A DNA stretch of 64,000 nt. It comes from Aquamicrobium lusatiense. Its GTDB lineage: Bacteria > Pseudomonadota > Alphaproteobacteria > Rhizobiales > Rhizobiaceae. The stretch spans positions 186,001 through 250,000 of the forward strand of contig NZ_JACHEU010000001.1 of NCBI RefSeq assembly GCF_014201615.1. The letters run 5' to 3'. Numbering within the stretch: the first letter of the stretch is position 1; every line of letters begins with the position of its first letter. Positions 22,154 through 30,648 of this stretch are shown in pieces. Under the pieces are notes generated by a model. The model worked only from the letters and a program-made list of their open reading frames with translations. It did no database searches and was not told where the DNA came from. Both the position numbers and the translations under genes were made by a program.

Positions 22154-22438
22154 ATGGCCATGCCGACTGCAGCGCGAACCGGATTCCGCCTCACCATGCT
22201 GTGCGTGGCCGCCGTCCTCGCAGGCGGTGCAGCCCATTCCATGACCTCAGTCAAGGGCGACAGCGAGGACAGGGTCCTGTCCGTCACCGCCGCCCAGCAG
22301 CTCTTTGCCGATGCGCCCGACGGCGTCGACCACATGGTGACCGGCCCGGTCAGCTCCGCCTTCCGCGAGCGTCAGCGCGAGGCCGGCTGCGCCGATGCGG
22401 TGTGGCCGAACGTGCCGCTCGCCTGCTTCCCCGGCTGA
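22154..22438 (+). CDS. Small exported protein of unknown function
   Basis: 94 residues. An Ala-rich hydrophobic stretch (GFRLTMLCVAAVLAGGAAHS) looks like a signal peptide. The mature part is short and acidic and ends REAGCADAVWPNVPLACFPG, with two cysteines 13 apart that could form a disulfide in the periplasm. The function is not recognised. The ATG at 22154 with AAGGCG upstream is preferred; an in-frame ATG at 22121 adds 11 residues and is possible. It is isolated between typA and a convergent MFS gene, with 9 bp between stop codons. Confidence 0.7.
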   Translation: MAMPTAARTGFRLTMLCVAAVLAGGAAHSMTSVKGDSEDRVLSVTAAQQLFADAPDGVDHMVTGPVSSAFRERQREAGCADAVWPNVPLACFPG

Positions 22439-22447
22439 TCTGCCCAC

Positions 22448-23731
22448 TCAGGCCGGCTGCGGCTCGGGATCGCTTTGCGGCTTGCTGGTATCGATCAGCA
22501 TCGAGATGCAGGCCGCCGCAAGACCGGTCAGCCCGGCAATCAGGAAGGCCATTTCATAGTCTCCCTGCAACTCATGCATGATGCCGCCGAAATAGGCGGC
22601 CGCCGCTGCGCCCACCTGATGGCCGGCCACCACCCAGCCGAACACCAGCGGACCCACCGCATCGCCGAATCCTTCATTGGCCAGCCGCAGCGTCGGCGGC
22701 ACCGTGGCGATCCAGTCGAGCCCGTAGAAGATGGCGAAGACGATGAGGGCCGTGGCCGAGAAGCCTGAATAAGGCAGGTACATCAGCGACAGGCCGCGAA
22801 TGCCGTAATAAATGAACAGCAGCTTGCGTGGATCGAAGCGGTCGGTCAGCCAGCCGGACAGCGTGGTGCCGATCAGATCGAACACGCCCATCAGCGACAA
22901 CAGCCCCGCCGCCTGAATCTCGTTGATGCCCATGTCGCCGCAAAACGCGATGAGATGGGTGCCGACCAGCCCGTTGGTGGTGAAGCCGCAGATGAAGAAG
23001 GTGGCGAACAGATACCAGAAGATGCGCGTGCCGGCGGCCCGCTTCAGGGTCGACAGCGTGTGAATAAAAAAATTGCCGCGTGCCGAGGGCGGCACCGGCG
23101 GCGCATCATCGGCATCCGCACCATAGCGCACAAGGCCGACAGAGGCGGGGCGCTCCAGCACAAGAAACCACACCAGCGGCAAAAGTGCAGCCGTGGCGAT
23201 GGAAACCGTCAGCGCCACCGGCCGCCATCCGCCCGACTGGGCAAGGGCCGCCAGCAGCGGCAGGAACACCAGCATGCCGGAGGCGCTGGACGCCGACATC
23301 AGCCCCATGACGAGGCCGCGATTGGTCTTGAACCAGCGGTTGACGATGGTGGCGCCGAGCACGGTGGCGACCGCGCCGGATCCGATCCCCGAAAAGATGC
23401 CCCATGTGAGCACCATGTGCCATGGCTGCGTCATCCACAGGCTGAACGCCGTCGCTGCCGACATCAGCACCAGCGCGGCGAGCAGCACGCGCCTGAGGCC
23501 AATCCGCTCCATCAGTGCGGCGGCGAACGGCCCGGCAAGGCCATAAAGGAAAATGCCGACGGCAGCCGCGAAGGAAATGCTGTCGCGGCCCCAGCCAAGG
23601 CTCTCTTCCAGAGGCAGCATCATCACGGCCGGAGCCGAGCGCAGCCCCGCCGCGATCAGCAGGCACAGGAAGATGACGGCAACGACCACGAAGGCATAGC
23701 GCTGGCCAAAGGGAGCGGATCTGGCTATCAT
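22448..23731 (-). CDS. MFS transporter, MCT/OFA-like
   Basis: 427 residues and about 12 membrane helices. Features resemble monocarboxylate or oxalate/formate antiporter branches of the MFS: LPLEESLGWGRDSISFAAAVGIFL near the N-terminus, LGATIVNRWFKTNRGLVMGLMSA in the first half, and GWLTDRFDPRKLLFIYYGIRGL in the loop between helices 8 and 9. The substrate is unknown. It is divergent from a TetR regulator with a 72-bp region containing palindromes, so it is very probably repressed by that regulator and induced by its own substrate or a toxic compound. Confidence 0.88.
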   Translation of the reverse strand: MIARSAPFGQRYAFVVVAVIFLCLLIAAGLRSAPAVMMLPLEESLGWGRDSISFAAAVGIFLYGLAGPFAAALMERIGLRRVLLAALVLMSAATAFSLWMTQPWHMVLTWGIFSGIGSGAVATVLGATIVNRWFKTNRGLVMGLMSASSASGMLVFLPLLAALAQSGGWRPVALTVSIATAALLPLVWFLVLERPASVGLVRYGADADDAPPVPPSARGNFFIHTLSTLKRAAGTRIFWYLFATFFICGFTTNGLVGTHLIAFCGDMGINEIQAAGLLSLMGVFDLIGTTLSGWLTDRFDPRKLLFIYYGIRGLSLMYLPYSGFSATALIVFAIFYGLDWIATVPPTLRLANEGFGDAVGPLVFGWVVAGHQVGAAAAAYFGGIMHELQGDYEMAFLIAGLTGLAAACISMLIDTSKPQSDPEPQPA

Positions 23732-23735
23732 GTAA

Positions 23736-23780
23736 CTGACCGGTACGTTTCAATACGTAAGCTGTACGTACCGATCGGTA
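23736..23780. promoter_or_regulatory. TetR-type operator region between the MFS and tetR genes
   Basis: A perfect 12-bp palindrome TACCGATCGGTA lies at 23769-23780. A related sequence, GACCGGTACG, lies at 23738-23747 immediately beside the MFS start codon. Between them are two TACGTA palindromes, 23754-23759 and 23765-23770, spaced five bases. This arrangement fits dimer binding that blocks both divergent promoters. Confidence 0.65.
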
Positions 23781-23803
23781 ACATTGTCAAGTGAACTTCG
23801 CTG

Positions 23804-24418
23804 ATGGCACAGAACAGCAAAATTGAAGGCCACGCCGGAAAAGACCGCCAGCCGGCGGCGGCAAAGCGGATTCTCGATGTCGCGCGCGACCTGTTCTACC
23901 GGCAGGGCATCAGGGCGATCGGCGTCGACGAGATCGTCAGGACGGCGGGCGTCGCCAAGCCCAGCCTCTACCGCGCCTTTTCCTCCAAGGACGAACTGGC
24001 CGCCTCCTATCTCCGGCAATATGACCGCGAATTCTGGGAGCGGTTCGATGAGGCCGTGGCGGCGCATCCGGACAACCCGCGCGCCCAGATTCTGGCGTTT
24101 CTCACCCGCGTCGGCCAGCGCACGCAGACCCCTGCCTATCGCGGCTGCGGCATGACCAATGCGGCTGTCGAATATCCCGAACCCGACCATCCGGCCCGCA
24201 GGGTCAGCGAGGACAACAAACGCGAACTGCGCCGGCGCCTGCGCGAAATGGCGCGCGGCATGGGCGCCGCCGATGCCGACACGCTCGGCGACGGCCTGCT
24301 GCTCCTGATCGAAGGCGCCTATATTTCCGGCCAGCTCTTCGGTGCCGGCGGTCCGGCACAAGCCGTCGCCCGCAACGCCGAGCTGCTGATCGATGCCAGC
24401 CCGAAGGCTGGAGGTTAA
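23804..24418 (+). CDS. TetR/AcrR-family transcriptional regulator
   Basis: 204 residues. The N-terminal helix-turn-helix domain covers about 20-66: KRILDVARDLFYRQGIRAIGVDEIVRTAGVAKPSLYRAF followed by SSKDELAASYL. The C-terminal ligand domain has RGCGMTNAAVEYPEPDHPARR, seen in a TetR group whose members often sit beside MFS genes. It is predicted to repress the divergent MFS transporter and itself through the palindromes at 23736-23780. The stop codon overlaps, by two bases, the stop codon of the convergent M3 peptidase gene. Confidence 0.92.
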   Translation: MAQNSKIEGHAGKDRQPAAAKRILDVARDLFYRQGIRAIGVDEIVRTAGVAKPSLYRAFSSKDELAASYLRQYDREFWERFDEAVAAHPDNPRAQILAFLTRVGQRTQTPAYRGCGMTNAAVEYPEPDHPARRVSEDNKRELRRRLREMARGMGAADADTLGDGLLLLIEGAYISGQLFGAGGPAQAVARNAELLIDASPKAGG

Positions 24419-26469
24419 ACCAGCCCGCGCTTGGCCATCATCGCTTCGGGCGAAGGCATCTTGCCGCGGAAGGCGGTATAGAGCGCTTCCGGGTCCTTCG
24501 AGCCGCCGGCCGAATAGATGTTTTCACGCAGGCGCGCGGCCAGTTCCGGATTGAAGGGATCGCCGCTTTCCTCGAAGGCCGAGAAGGCGTCCGCGTCGAG
24601 CACTTCCGACCACATGTAGGAATAGTAGCCGGCTGAGTAGCCATCGCCGGAGAACACATGGGAAAAATGCGGCGTGCGGTGGCGCATGGCGATGGTGTCG
24701 GGCATGTCGAGCCCGGCCAGCGTCTCGGCCTCGAAGGCCAGCGGCTCCTGTGGCGCGTCCGGTCTCGCGTGATAGGCCATGTCGACCAGCGCCGAAGCGG
24801 TGAACTCGACCGTGGCGAAGCCGGCTCCAAAAGTCTGCGCCGCCAGCATCTTGTCGAGCAGCGCCTTCGGCATCGCCTTGCCGTCGCGGTAATGCAGCGC
24901 GTGCTTTTCCAGCACGGCAGGCACCGTCAGCCAGTGCTCGTAAAGCTGCGAGGGCAGTTCCACGAAATCGCGGCTGACGGAGGTACCCGACACGCTCGGC
25001 CACGTCACTTCGGTCAGCATGCCGTGCAACGCATGGCCGAATTCATGGAACAGAGTTCTGGCCTCATCCATGGACAGCAGCGCCGGCTCGCCCTTCGGCG
25101 GCTTGGCGAAGTTCATGATGTTGTAGATGATCGGCGTCGAGCCCTCGCCCAGCCTGTAGCCGGACTGCAGCGAGCTCATCCACGCGCCCGAGCGTTTTGA
25201 GGCGCGCGCGAAATAATCGGCAAGGAACAGGCCGCGCTCCGACCCGTCGGCGTTCTTCACGACGAAGACGCGCACATCCTCATGCCATCCGGCGATGCCG
25301 GTCTTTTCCTCGAAGCTGATGCCGAACAGGCGGCCGGCCACGTCGAAGCACGCGGCAATGATGCGCTCAAGCTGGAGATAGGGCTTCAGCTCGGCCTCGT
25401 CGAAGGCGAATTTCTCGGCGCGCAGCTTTTCCTGATAGAAACGCCAGTCCCATGCCGCGAAGGGCTCGTTGCTGCCGGCCTCTGTCGCCAGCCGCTCCAG
25501 TTCCCTCTGGTCCTCGCCGGCCTTTTCCAGCGCCTTCTTCCACACCGGGTCGAGCAGGTCGTGCACCGCCTTCGGTGTCTTGGCCATGGTGTCGTCGAGC
25601 TTCAGCGCGGCGAAGCTGTCATAGCCGAGCAGCTTCGCCTTCTCGGCGCGCAGCTTCAGCGTATCGCGCACCAGCGCGGTGTTGTCGCTCGCGCCGCCAT
25701 TCTGCCCGCGCGAGGTAAAAGCGCGCCACGCCGCCTCGCGCAGATCGCGCCGCTCTGAGAAGGTAGTGAAGGGCTCGTAGATCGAGCGCGACAGCGTCAC
25801 CGCATAACGCCCCTCCTGCCCCCGCGCGGCAGCCGCTTCGGCCATCGCGCTTTTCAGGAAATCCGGCAGGCCCGCAAGGTCGCCCTCGTCGAGGAACAGC
25901 GCCCAGTCGCGCTCGTCGGCCAGCACGTTCTGGCCGAAGCCGGTGCCGAGCGACGACAGTTCTTCGTTGATGGCCGCAAGCCGCTTCTTGCCCTCTGCAT
26001 CGAGCTTCGCGCCGGAACGCACAAAACCCTTCCAGCTCTTTTCCAGAACGCGCAGCGTTTCCGCATCGAGACCCAGATCGGCGCGCTTCGCATACAGCGC
26101 ATCGATGCGGGCAAACAGCTTTTCGTTCATGGAGATGGCCGAGAAGTGCCGCGACATCTTCGGCGAAATCTCGCGCTCCAGCTTCTGGATGGCCTCATTG
26201 GTGTTGGCGCCGGCCTTGCACCAGAAAATCGACGCGACCCGTTCCAGCGCCTGACCGGACAGCTCGAGCGCAGCCAGCGTGTTCTCTATCGTGGGCTCTG
26301 CCGCATTGCCGGCGATGGCCTCGATCTCGGCTTCGTGAGCGGCGAAGGCTGCGTCGAACACCGGCCCGAAATCGGCATCGGAAATGCGAGTGAAATCAGG
26401 CAGGCCAAGCGGCCCGTTCCATGCCGTGAGCGGATGGGCGGCAAGGTCGACGGTCTTTGCAGAGGACAT
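24415..26469 (-). CDS. M3-family metallopeptidase (oligopeptidase A/Dcp type)
   Basis: Cytoplasmic zinc peptidase that degrades short peptides. 684 residues, as in PrlC/Dcp. The zinc motif is in LFHEFGHALHGMLTEVTWPSVSGTSVSRDFVELPSQL-type sequence: HEFGH, with the third ligand in the downstream RDFVELPSQ helix. The N-terminal helical domain contains NTLAALELSGQALERVASIFW. The ATG at 26469 (MSSAKTVDLAAHPL) is chosen over an in-frame ATG at 26526. Oligopeptidase A and dipeptidyl carboxypeptidase cannot be told apart here by eye. Confidence 0.93.
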   Translation of the reverse strand: MSSAKTVDLAAHPLTAWNGPLGLPDFTRISDADFGPVFDAAFAAHEAEIEAIAGNAAEPTIENTLAALELSGQALERVASIFWCKAGANTNEAIQKLEREISPKMSRHFSAISMNEKLFARIDALYAKRADLGLDAETLRVLEKSWKGFVRSGAKLDAEGKKRLAAINEELSSLGTGFGQNVLADERDWALFLDEGDLAGLPDFLKSAMAEAAAARGQEGRYAVTLSRSIYEPFTTFSERRDLREAAWRAFTSRGQNGGASDNTALVRDTLKLRAEKAKLLGYDSFAALKLDDTMAKTPKAVHDLLDPVWKKALEKAGEDQRELERLATEAGSNEPFAAWDWRFYQEKLRAEKFAFDEAELKPYLQLERIIAACFDVAGRLFGISFEEKTGIAGWHEDVRVFVVKNADGSERGLFLADYFARASKRSGAWMSSLQSGYRLGEGSTPIIYNIMNFAKPPKGEPALLSMDEARTLFHEFGHALHGMLTEVTWPSVSGTSVSRDFVELPSQLYEHWLTVPAVLEKHALHYRDGKAMPKALLDKMLAAQTFGAGFATVEFTASALVDMAYHARPDAPQEPLAFEAETLAGLDMPDTIAMRHRTPHFSHVFSGDGYSAGYYSYMWSEVLDADAFSAFEESGDPFNPELAARLRENIYSAGGSKDPEALYTAFRGKMPSPEAMMAKRGLV

Positions 26470-26597
26470 GAAACAACTTTCGGCGATTGAAATCTCGTAC
26501 CGCCGATGTAGGCCCGCCGGCCGCACTCTGCAACCGTCGCCCGGCCGGTGCCCGGGCCGGTGCTTGGGGCCATGCTCAGGCCGGGCTCAGGCCGGGC

Positions 26598-27011
26598 TCA
26601 GTAACCGTCGCAATTGTCGGCGACTTCGGCCTGCGAACTCGCCGTGATGCGGCCGTCGCCCACCGCGAAGGTTTCCTGCATCAGCATGCGGTTGTCGGGA
26701 AAATCGTAGCAGACCATGACGGTGGTGACGCCCTCATCCTGCTTCTCCACCCGGTGGCGGATGGAGGCGCCGGCAACGGCGTTCTCCCACTCATCCATGG
26801 AATCGAGAAATTCCTGCTTGTCCTGAATGACGTCGAGATCGTCGAGACTGATGCGGGCGTCGTCGGAGAGCAGTTCGGCGAGTGTGTCGCGGTCGGCCGT
26901 GAGCAGCGCGGCATACCAGCGCTCGATGACCTGATTATCGGCTCGCGCGCCGCCGGCCGCAAGCAGAAGTGCCGCAGTCAACGCCAGCAGGGCCTTCTTC
27001 ACAGAAGACAT
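26598..27011 (-). CDS. Exported NTF2-like (SnoaL-type) protein of unknown function
   Basis: 137 residues. A signal peptide (KKALLALTAALLLAAGGARA) is followed by a single small alpha+beta domain: NQVIERWYAALLTADRDTLAELLSDDARISLDD, a hallmark start of NTF2-like folds. The rest is EFLDSMDEWENAVAGASIRHRV and strands ending EVADNCDGY. No catalytic residues can be assigned. The ATG at 27011 is used; longer in-frame starts reach into the carbonic anhydrase gene. It follows that gene by 47 bp on the same strand and may be cotranscribed with it. Confidence 0.75.
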   Translation of the reverse strand: MSSVKKALLALTAALLLAAGGARADNQVIERWYAALLTADRDTLAELLSDDARISLDDLDVIQDKQEFLDSMDEWENAVAGASIRHRVEKQDEGVTTVMVCYDFPDNRMLMQETFAVGDGRITASSQAEVADNCDGY

Positions 27012-27058
27012 GGCCAGTTCCCCGAACGATCCTCTTCCCGCATCAAACGCGAAAGGGG

Positions 27059-27700
27059 TCAGCCAAGTTCCGGCCGCTCGAAATCGCCGGTTTCCTTGTT
27101 CATCACCCACAATTCGCCGGTGGAGATGTCGAACCATGCGCCGTAGAGCGTCAGCCGGCCCTTGCTCTCCAAAATGTTCACGCACGGGAAAGTGCGCAGA
27201 TTGGCAAGCGAATAGCGAATCGAGATGCGTTCCAGCGCCGTCTGCCGTTCGGAAGCCGTCATCAGCGTGCTGGACGCCACGGTTTCGGCAGCCGGGCCGA
27301 TCATGCTCATCCACTTGCCGATGAAATCTCCGGGAGAAAGCGGCGCATTGTTGCTGAGGGCCGCCTTGATGCCGCCGCAACGACCATGGCCCATGACCAC
27401 GATGTTCTTGACCTTCAGGCTCTGCACGGCGAATTCGAGTGCTGCGGAGGTAGCGTGGAATTCTCCATCCGGCTCATAGGGCGGAACCAGATTGGCCACG
27501 TTGCGCAAAACGAACAGCTCGCCCGGTCCGCTGTCGAAGATGGTTTCGGGTGCGGAACGCGAGTCGCAGCAGGCGACGATCATCGTATCGGGATGCTGCC
27601 CCTCCCGCGCCAGTGAGACATATCGGCCGCTCTCGGAAGCGTAGCGGCCCTGCATGAAATTGCGGTAGCCGTTGAGGAGGTGTTCGGGCAGATGGGTCAT
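27059..27700 (-). CDS. Beta-class carbonic anhydrase
   Basis: Interconverts CO2 and bicarbonate. 213 residues. The zinc ligands of the beta class are visible: C44 in ACCDSR (with D46-x-R48 dyad), H105 and C108 in VMGHGRCGGI. ELFVLRNVANLVPPYEPDGEFHATSAALEFAV is the typical core, and NILESKGRLTLYGAWFDISTGEL the C-terminal strand. It has no signal peptide, so it is cytoplasmic. The product would supply bicarbonate for carboxylases, possibly including purine synthesis through PurK in this window, but that link is only biochemical. Confidence 0.95.
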   Translation of the reverse strand: MTHLPEHLLNGYRNFMQGRYASESGRYVSLAREGQHPDTMIVACCDSRSAPETIFDSGPGELFVLRNVANLVPPYEPDGEFHATSAALEFAVQSLKVKNIVVMGHGRCGGIKAALSNNAPLSPGDFIGKWMSMIGPAAETVASSTLMTASERQTALERISIRYSLANLRTFPCVNILESKGRLTLYGAWFDISTGELWVMNKETGDFERPELG

Positions 27701-27828
27701 GGCCGGCGGTTGCTTTCCGTTGGGGATGGCGGACAGCCTGTGTTGGCTGGGGCCGGTCTAACGGGAAAGAGGCCTGCCGATCAACGAAGAATCGCAACGC
27801 AGGCCGAATAAAATGCTGACCGCCGGCG

Positions 27829-28695
27829 TTACACGGCCTGCAATTGCCGCACCGAAACTTCCGTTTCTGGATGCCGGAGACTGTGGGCATCCGTCTCGAT
27901 CTGCAACTCGTTGCTGCCGCGCTGCGCCGCTCTTTTCAGCACCTCATAGACCGAAGCCGTCGTTGCGTGCAGGGCCTCCTGCGCGGTATCGCCTCCAAGC
28001 ACATGCGCCAGATAGAGCGAGGCCGTGAGGTCTCCGACACCGTTCGGCGGATTGCGCACCAGATCATGTTCGGCGAACATTTCCTGCTCGCCTTCAACCA
28101 GCAGATTGCCGACGCGACCGGCAATCGCGGCGGGTGAAGACGTCACCAGCATGGTGCGCGGTGGTGCGGCGCGCGCTGCCTGCGCCAGCGACGGCAGATC
28201 GGTCAGCTCGCGCCCGCTCATCCAAGCCAGTTCATAGCGGTTGGGCGTTGCGATATCGGCAAGCGGCATGAGCTGGTCGCGCATCGCCTCGGCCACCGCC
28301 TGCGGCACATAGAGGCCGTCCAGATCGCCCATGACCGGATCGCACACGTAAAGCGCGTCCGGATTGCGCTGCTTCACGGCACGCACCAGCGAAGCGACCG
28401 CATCGGCCTGCCGGTAATCGCCCAGAAAGCCGGACAGCACACCCCTGACCTCACCCAGCCACTTCGAGCCCTCAAGGTCCCCGAGCAGGGCCGCGAACTG
28501 TTCAGGCGGCGCCACGATCTTCGTTCCCGGCCCGTGGCCCAGGTGCCAGGGCAGCATCACCGTCGGCACGGCCCACACCGGGAAACCCAGCGTCTCCAGC
28601 GCGAACACCGCCGCGCGGTTGCCCACGGTGCCACGCGCCACATGGCTGGAAATGACGATGACGGCCGGTTTCGGCACGGGAAGATGCGGGGTCAT
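27829..28695 (-). CDS. pdxY: Pyridoxal kinase, PdxY type
   Basis: Phosphorylates pyridoxal to PLP in the salvage pathway. 288 residues, ribokinase fold. Visible motifs are SSHVARGTVGNRAA near the N-terminus, YVCDPVMGDLDGLYV for metal and ATP binding, ATPNRYELAWMSGREL, and the anion-hole region RNPPNGVGDLTASLYLAH, where the catalytic Asp is the D of NGVGD. It lies 3 bp after a small membrane-protein gene on the same strand, so the two are probably cotranscribed. The YggS-like PLP carrier at 1100 may receive its product. Confidence 0.92.
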   Translation of the reverse strand: MTPHLPVPKPAVIVISSHVARGTVGNRAAVFALETLGFPVWAVPTVMLPWHLGHGPGTKIVAPPEQFAALLGDLEGSKWLGEVRGVLSGFLGDYRQADAVASLVRAVKQRNPDALYVCDPVMGDLDGLYVPQAVAEAMRDQLMPLADIATPNRYELAWMSGRELTDLPSLAQAARAAPPRTMLVTSSPAAIAGRVGNLLVEGEQEMFAEHDLVRNPPNGVGDLTASLYLAHVLGGDTAQEALHATTASVYEVLKRAAQRGSNELQIETDAHSLRHPETEVSVRQLQAV

Positions 28696-28698
28696 GCT

Positions 28699-28956
28699 TT
28701 ATCCGTTGCTGACAAGAAGGCGGAACAGCCACACGGCCAGACCGATCATGATCACCATGCCCAGCACACGGCCAATGCGGGTGCCCCATGTTTCTATGCG
28801 ATCGGACTGGTCGGCATCGACAGCCGTCAGATGATCGTGCGCACGCTTCGATACGCGCGCGGCCAGCGAAGACTCGCCGGGGCCGGCCTCGCTTGCGATC
28901 CCTTTCAGGATGCGGCGCGATTCCTGTTCCCGCCTGTCATTCCTGTCTGCTGCCAT
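28699..28956 (-). CDS. Small single-span membrane protein of unknown function
   Basis: 85 residues from the ATG at 28956, with AGGG upstream. The N-terminal half is charged and helical (DRNDRREQESRRILKGI, ARVSKRAHDHL). A C-terminal membrane anchor is RIGRVLGMVIMIGLAVWLFRLLV. The protein is a tail-anchor-like cytoplasmic membrane protein. It is not recognised as a named family. It precedes pdxY by 3 bp. In-frame ATGs at 28995 and 29034 are possible starts but fall in the space before the divergent lemA-like gene. Confidence 0.7.
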   Translation of the reverse strand: MAADRNDRREQESRRILKGIASEAGPGESSLAARVSKRAHDHLTAVDADQSDRIETWGTRIGRVLGMVIMIGLAVWLFRLLVSNG

Positions 28957-29105
28957 AACGATATCCCTGACATGGGCCGTTCGTTCCGGAGCCATGATAT
29001 CGGCTCTTCTTCGCCTATAACACGGCTGTCGCACATGGCGGGCATTTTCTCCGCGTCTGTTTGTGCTATTTCTTGGTCCACCATCCGCAGCTGAGAGATC
29101 TGCCC

Positions 29106-29759
29106 ATGCCCGTTCAGTCCATCGCCGCCCGGCGCCCCGCCCTGCCTTTCGCGCTGCGCACCATGCCCGCGCTCCTGATCATGGCGCTGTTGCTGCCGCT
29201 TCTGGCCGGCTGCGGCTACAACACGATCCCCACAGCGGAAGAAAACGCCAAGGCGGCATGGAGCGAAGTGCTCAACCAGTACCAGCGCCGTGCCGACCTC
29301 ATCCCCAATCTGGTCGAGACCGTGAAGGGCTACGCCAGCCACGAAAAGGACGTGCTGGAAGGCGTGGTCGAAGCGCGCGCCAAAGCCACGCAGGTGACCG
29401 TCACGCCCGAAACGCTGTCCGACCCCAATGCCTTCAAGGCGTTTCAGGAAAATCAGGCCGGCCTGACCAGCGCGCTGTCGCGACTGCTGGCCGTGGTGGA
29501 GAACTATCCCGACCTGAAGGCGAACCAGAATTTCCTTGCCCTGCAGGCCCAGCTTGAAGGCACCGAGAACCGCATCGCCGTCGCCCGCCGCGACTACATT
29601 CAGGCGGTGCGCGACTACAACCTCACCCTGCGCACCTTCCCCTCGGTGATCTGGGCGACCCTGTGGTTCCGTTCCAACCAGCCATTCCAGAACTTCACCG
29701 TGGACGAGGACAAGATGCAGGCCCCGCAGGTGAACTTCGGCACCGGTCAGGGCGGCTGA
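29106..29759 (+). CDS. LemA-family lipoprotein
   Basis: 217 residues. A lipoprotein signal ends in the lipobox LLAGC at 32-36, so the mature protein is predicted to be lipid-anchored at C36. The LemA core is clear: AWSEVLNQYQRRADLIPNLVETVKGYASHEKDVLEGVVEARAKA, then long helices with YPDLKANQNFLALQAQLEGTENRIAVARRDYI and the conserved YNLTLRTFPSVIWA. LemA proteins are helical bundles of unclear function. The gene heads a tight three-gene set with two TPM-domain genes, an arrangement found in many bacteria. Confidence 0.93.
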   Translation: MPVQSIAARRPALPFALRTMPALLIMALLLPLLAGCGYNTIPTAEENAKAAWSEVLNQYQRRADLIPNLVETVKGYASHEKDVLEGVVEARAKATQVTVTPETLSDPNAFKAFQENQAGLTSALSRLLAVVENYPDLKANQNFLALQAQLEGTENRIAVARRDYIQAVRDYNLTLRTFPSVIWATLWFRSNQPFQNFTVDEDKMQAPQVNFGTGQGG

Positions 29760-29793
29760 GCGTCCGCGCGCGCTGATCCGGCAAGGTGAATTG

Positions 29794-30648
29794 ATGACCC
29801 GGCACTGCCTCGCATCGGAGCGGGCCCCGCACCGTGGTTTCAGGAGGATGCTGGCCATCCTCCTGATCGGGCTGTTGCTGCCTGCCGTGGCGCTGGCCGC
29901 CGCCCTGCCCGCTCTCACCGGCCGCGTGGTCGATCAGGCCGGCATGATCGATGCTGCCACCCGCATCCTGCTGGAACAGAAGCTGGCGGATTTCGAGAAG
30001 GAAGGATCGGACCAGATCGTCGTCGCGACGGTGGAAGACCTCGACGGAGAGGCCATCGAGCCCTATGCCAACCGGCTGTTCCGGGAGTGGAAGCTCGGGC
30101 AGGCCGGCGAGAACAACGGCGTCCTGCTGCTGATTTCGCGCGATGACCGCAAGATGCGCATCGAAGTAGGCTACGGCCTCGAAGGTACGCTCACCGACCT
30201 GCACAGCCGGCTGATCATCGAAAACGATCTGGTGCCGGCATTCCGCGCCGGCGACTTTTCCGGCGGCATCGAAAAGGCCGTCGACGACATCATCATGGTG
30301 CTGCACGGCAATCCGGAGGAACTGGAGGCGCGCGGCAGGCGCAATCCCGCCAGCAGCAATGATATCGAGGACTGGATTCCGGTCCTGTTCATCACCATCT
30401 GGGCAATCCTGTTCTTCGGCGGCTTCGCCATGGCGATCCTGCCGCCCATCTTCGGCGAAAAGATCGGACCCGGCCGCTATCGCTGGCTCGGCATGGTCTT
30501 TGAGGTCAACCGCAGCAGCGGCTCTTCGCGCCGCTCGGGCGGTGGCGGCTGGTCATCCGGCGGAGGCGGTGGCTGGTCGTCCGGCGGAGGTGGTTTCTCG
30601 GGCGGCGGCGGCTCGTCCGGCGGCGGCGGCGCATCTGGAGGCTGGTAG
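29794..30648 (+). CDS. TPM-domain (YgcG-type) secreted/membrane protein with Gly-rich tail
   Basis: 284 residues. A signal peptide (MLAILLIGLLLPAVALAAALP) is followed by a TPM domain, about 40-165: GRVVDQAGMIDAATRILLEQKLADFEKEGSDQIVVATV and GENNGVLLLISRDDRKMRIEVGYGLEG. A membrane segment lies near 190-212 (VLFITIWAILFFGGFAMAIL). The last 45 residues are almost only Gly and Ser with W and F spaced in (SGGGGWSSGGGGG). The TPM domain is linked in plants to photosystem repair; in bacteria its role is open. It starts 34 bp after lemA and ends directly against the next ATG. Confidence 0.9.
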   Translation: MTRHCLASERAPHRGFRRMLAILLIGLLLPAVALAAALPALTGRVVDQAGMIDAATRILLEQKLADFEKEGSDQIVVATVEDLDGEAIEPYANRLFREWKLGQAGENNGVLLLISRDDRKMRIEVGYGLEGTLTDLHSRLIIENDLVPAFRAGDFSGGIEKAVDDIIMVLHGNPEELEARGRRNPASSNDIEDWIPVLFITIWAILFFGGFAMAILPPIFGEKIGPGRYRWLGMVFEVNRSSGSSRRSGGGGWSSGGGGGWSSGGGGFSGGGGSSGGGGASGGW

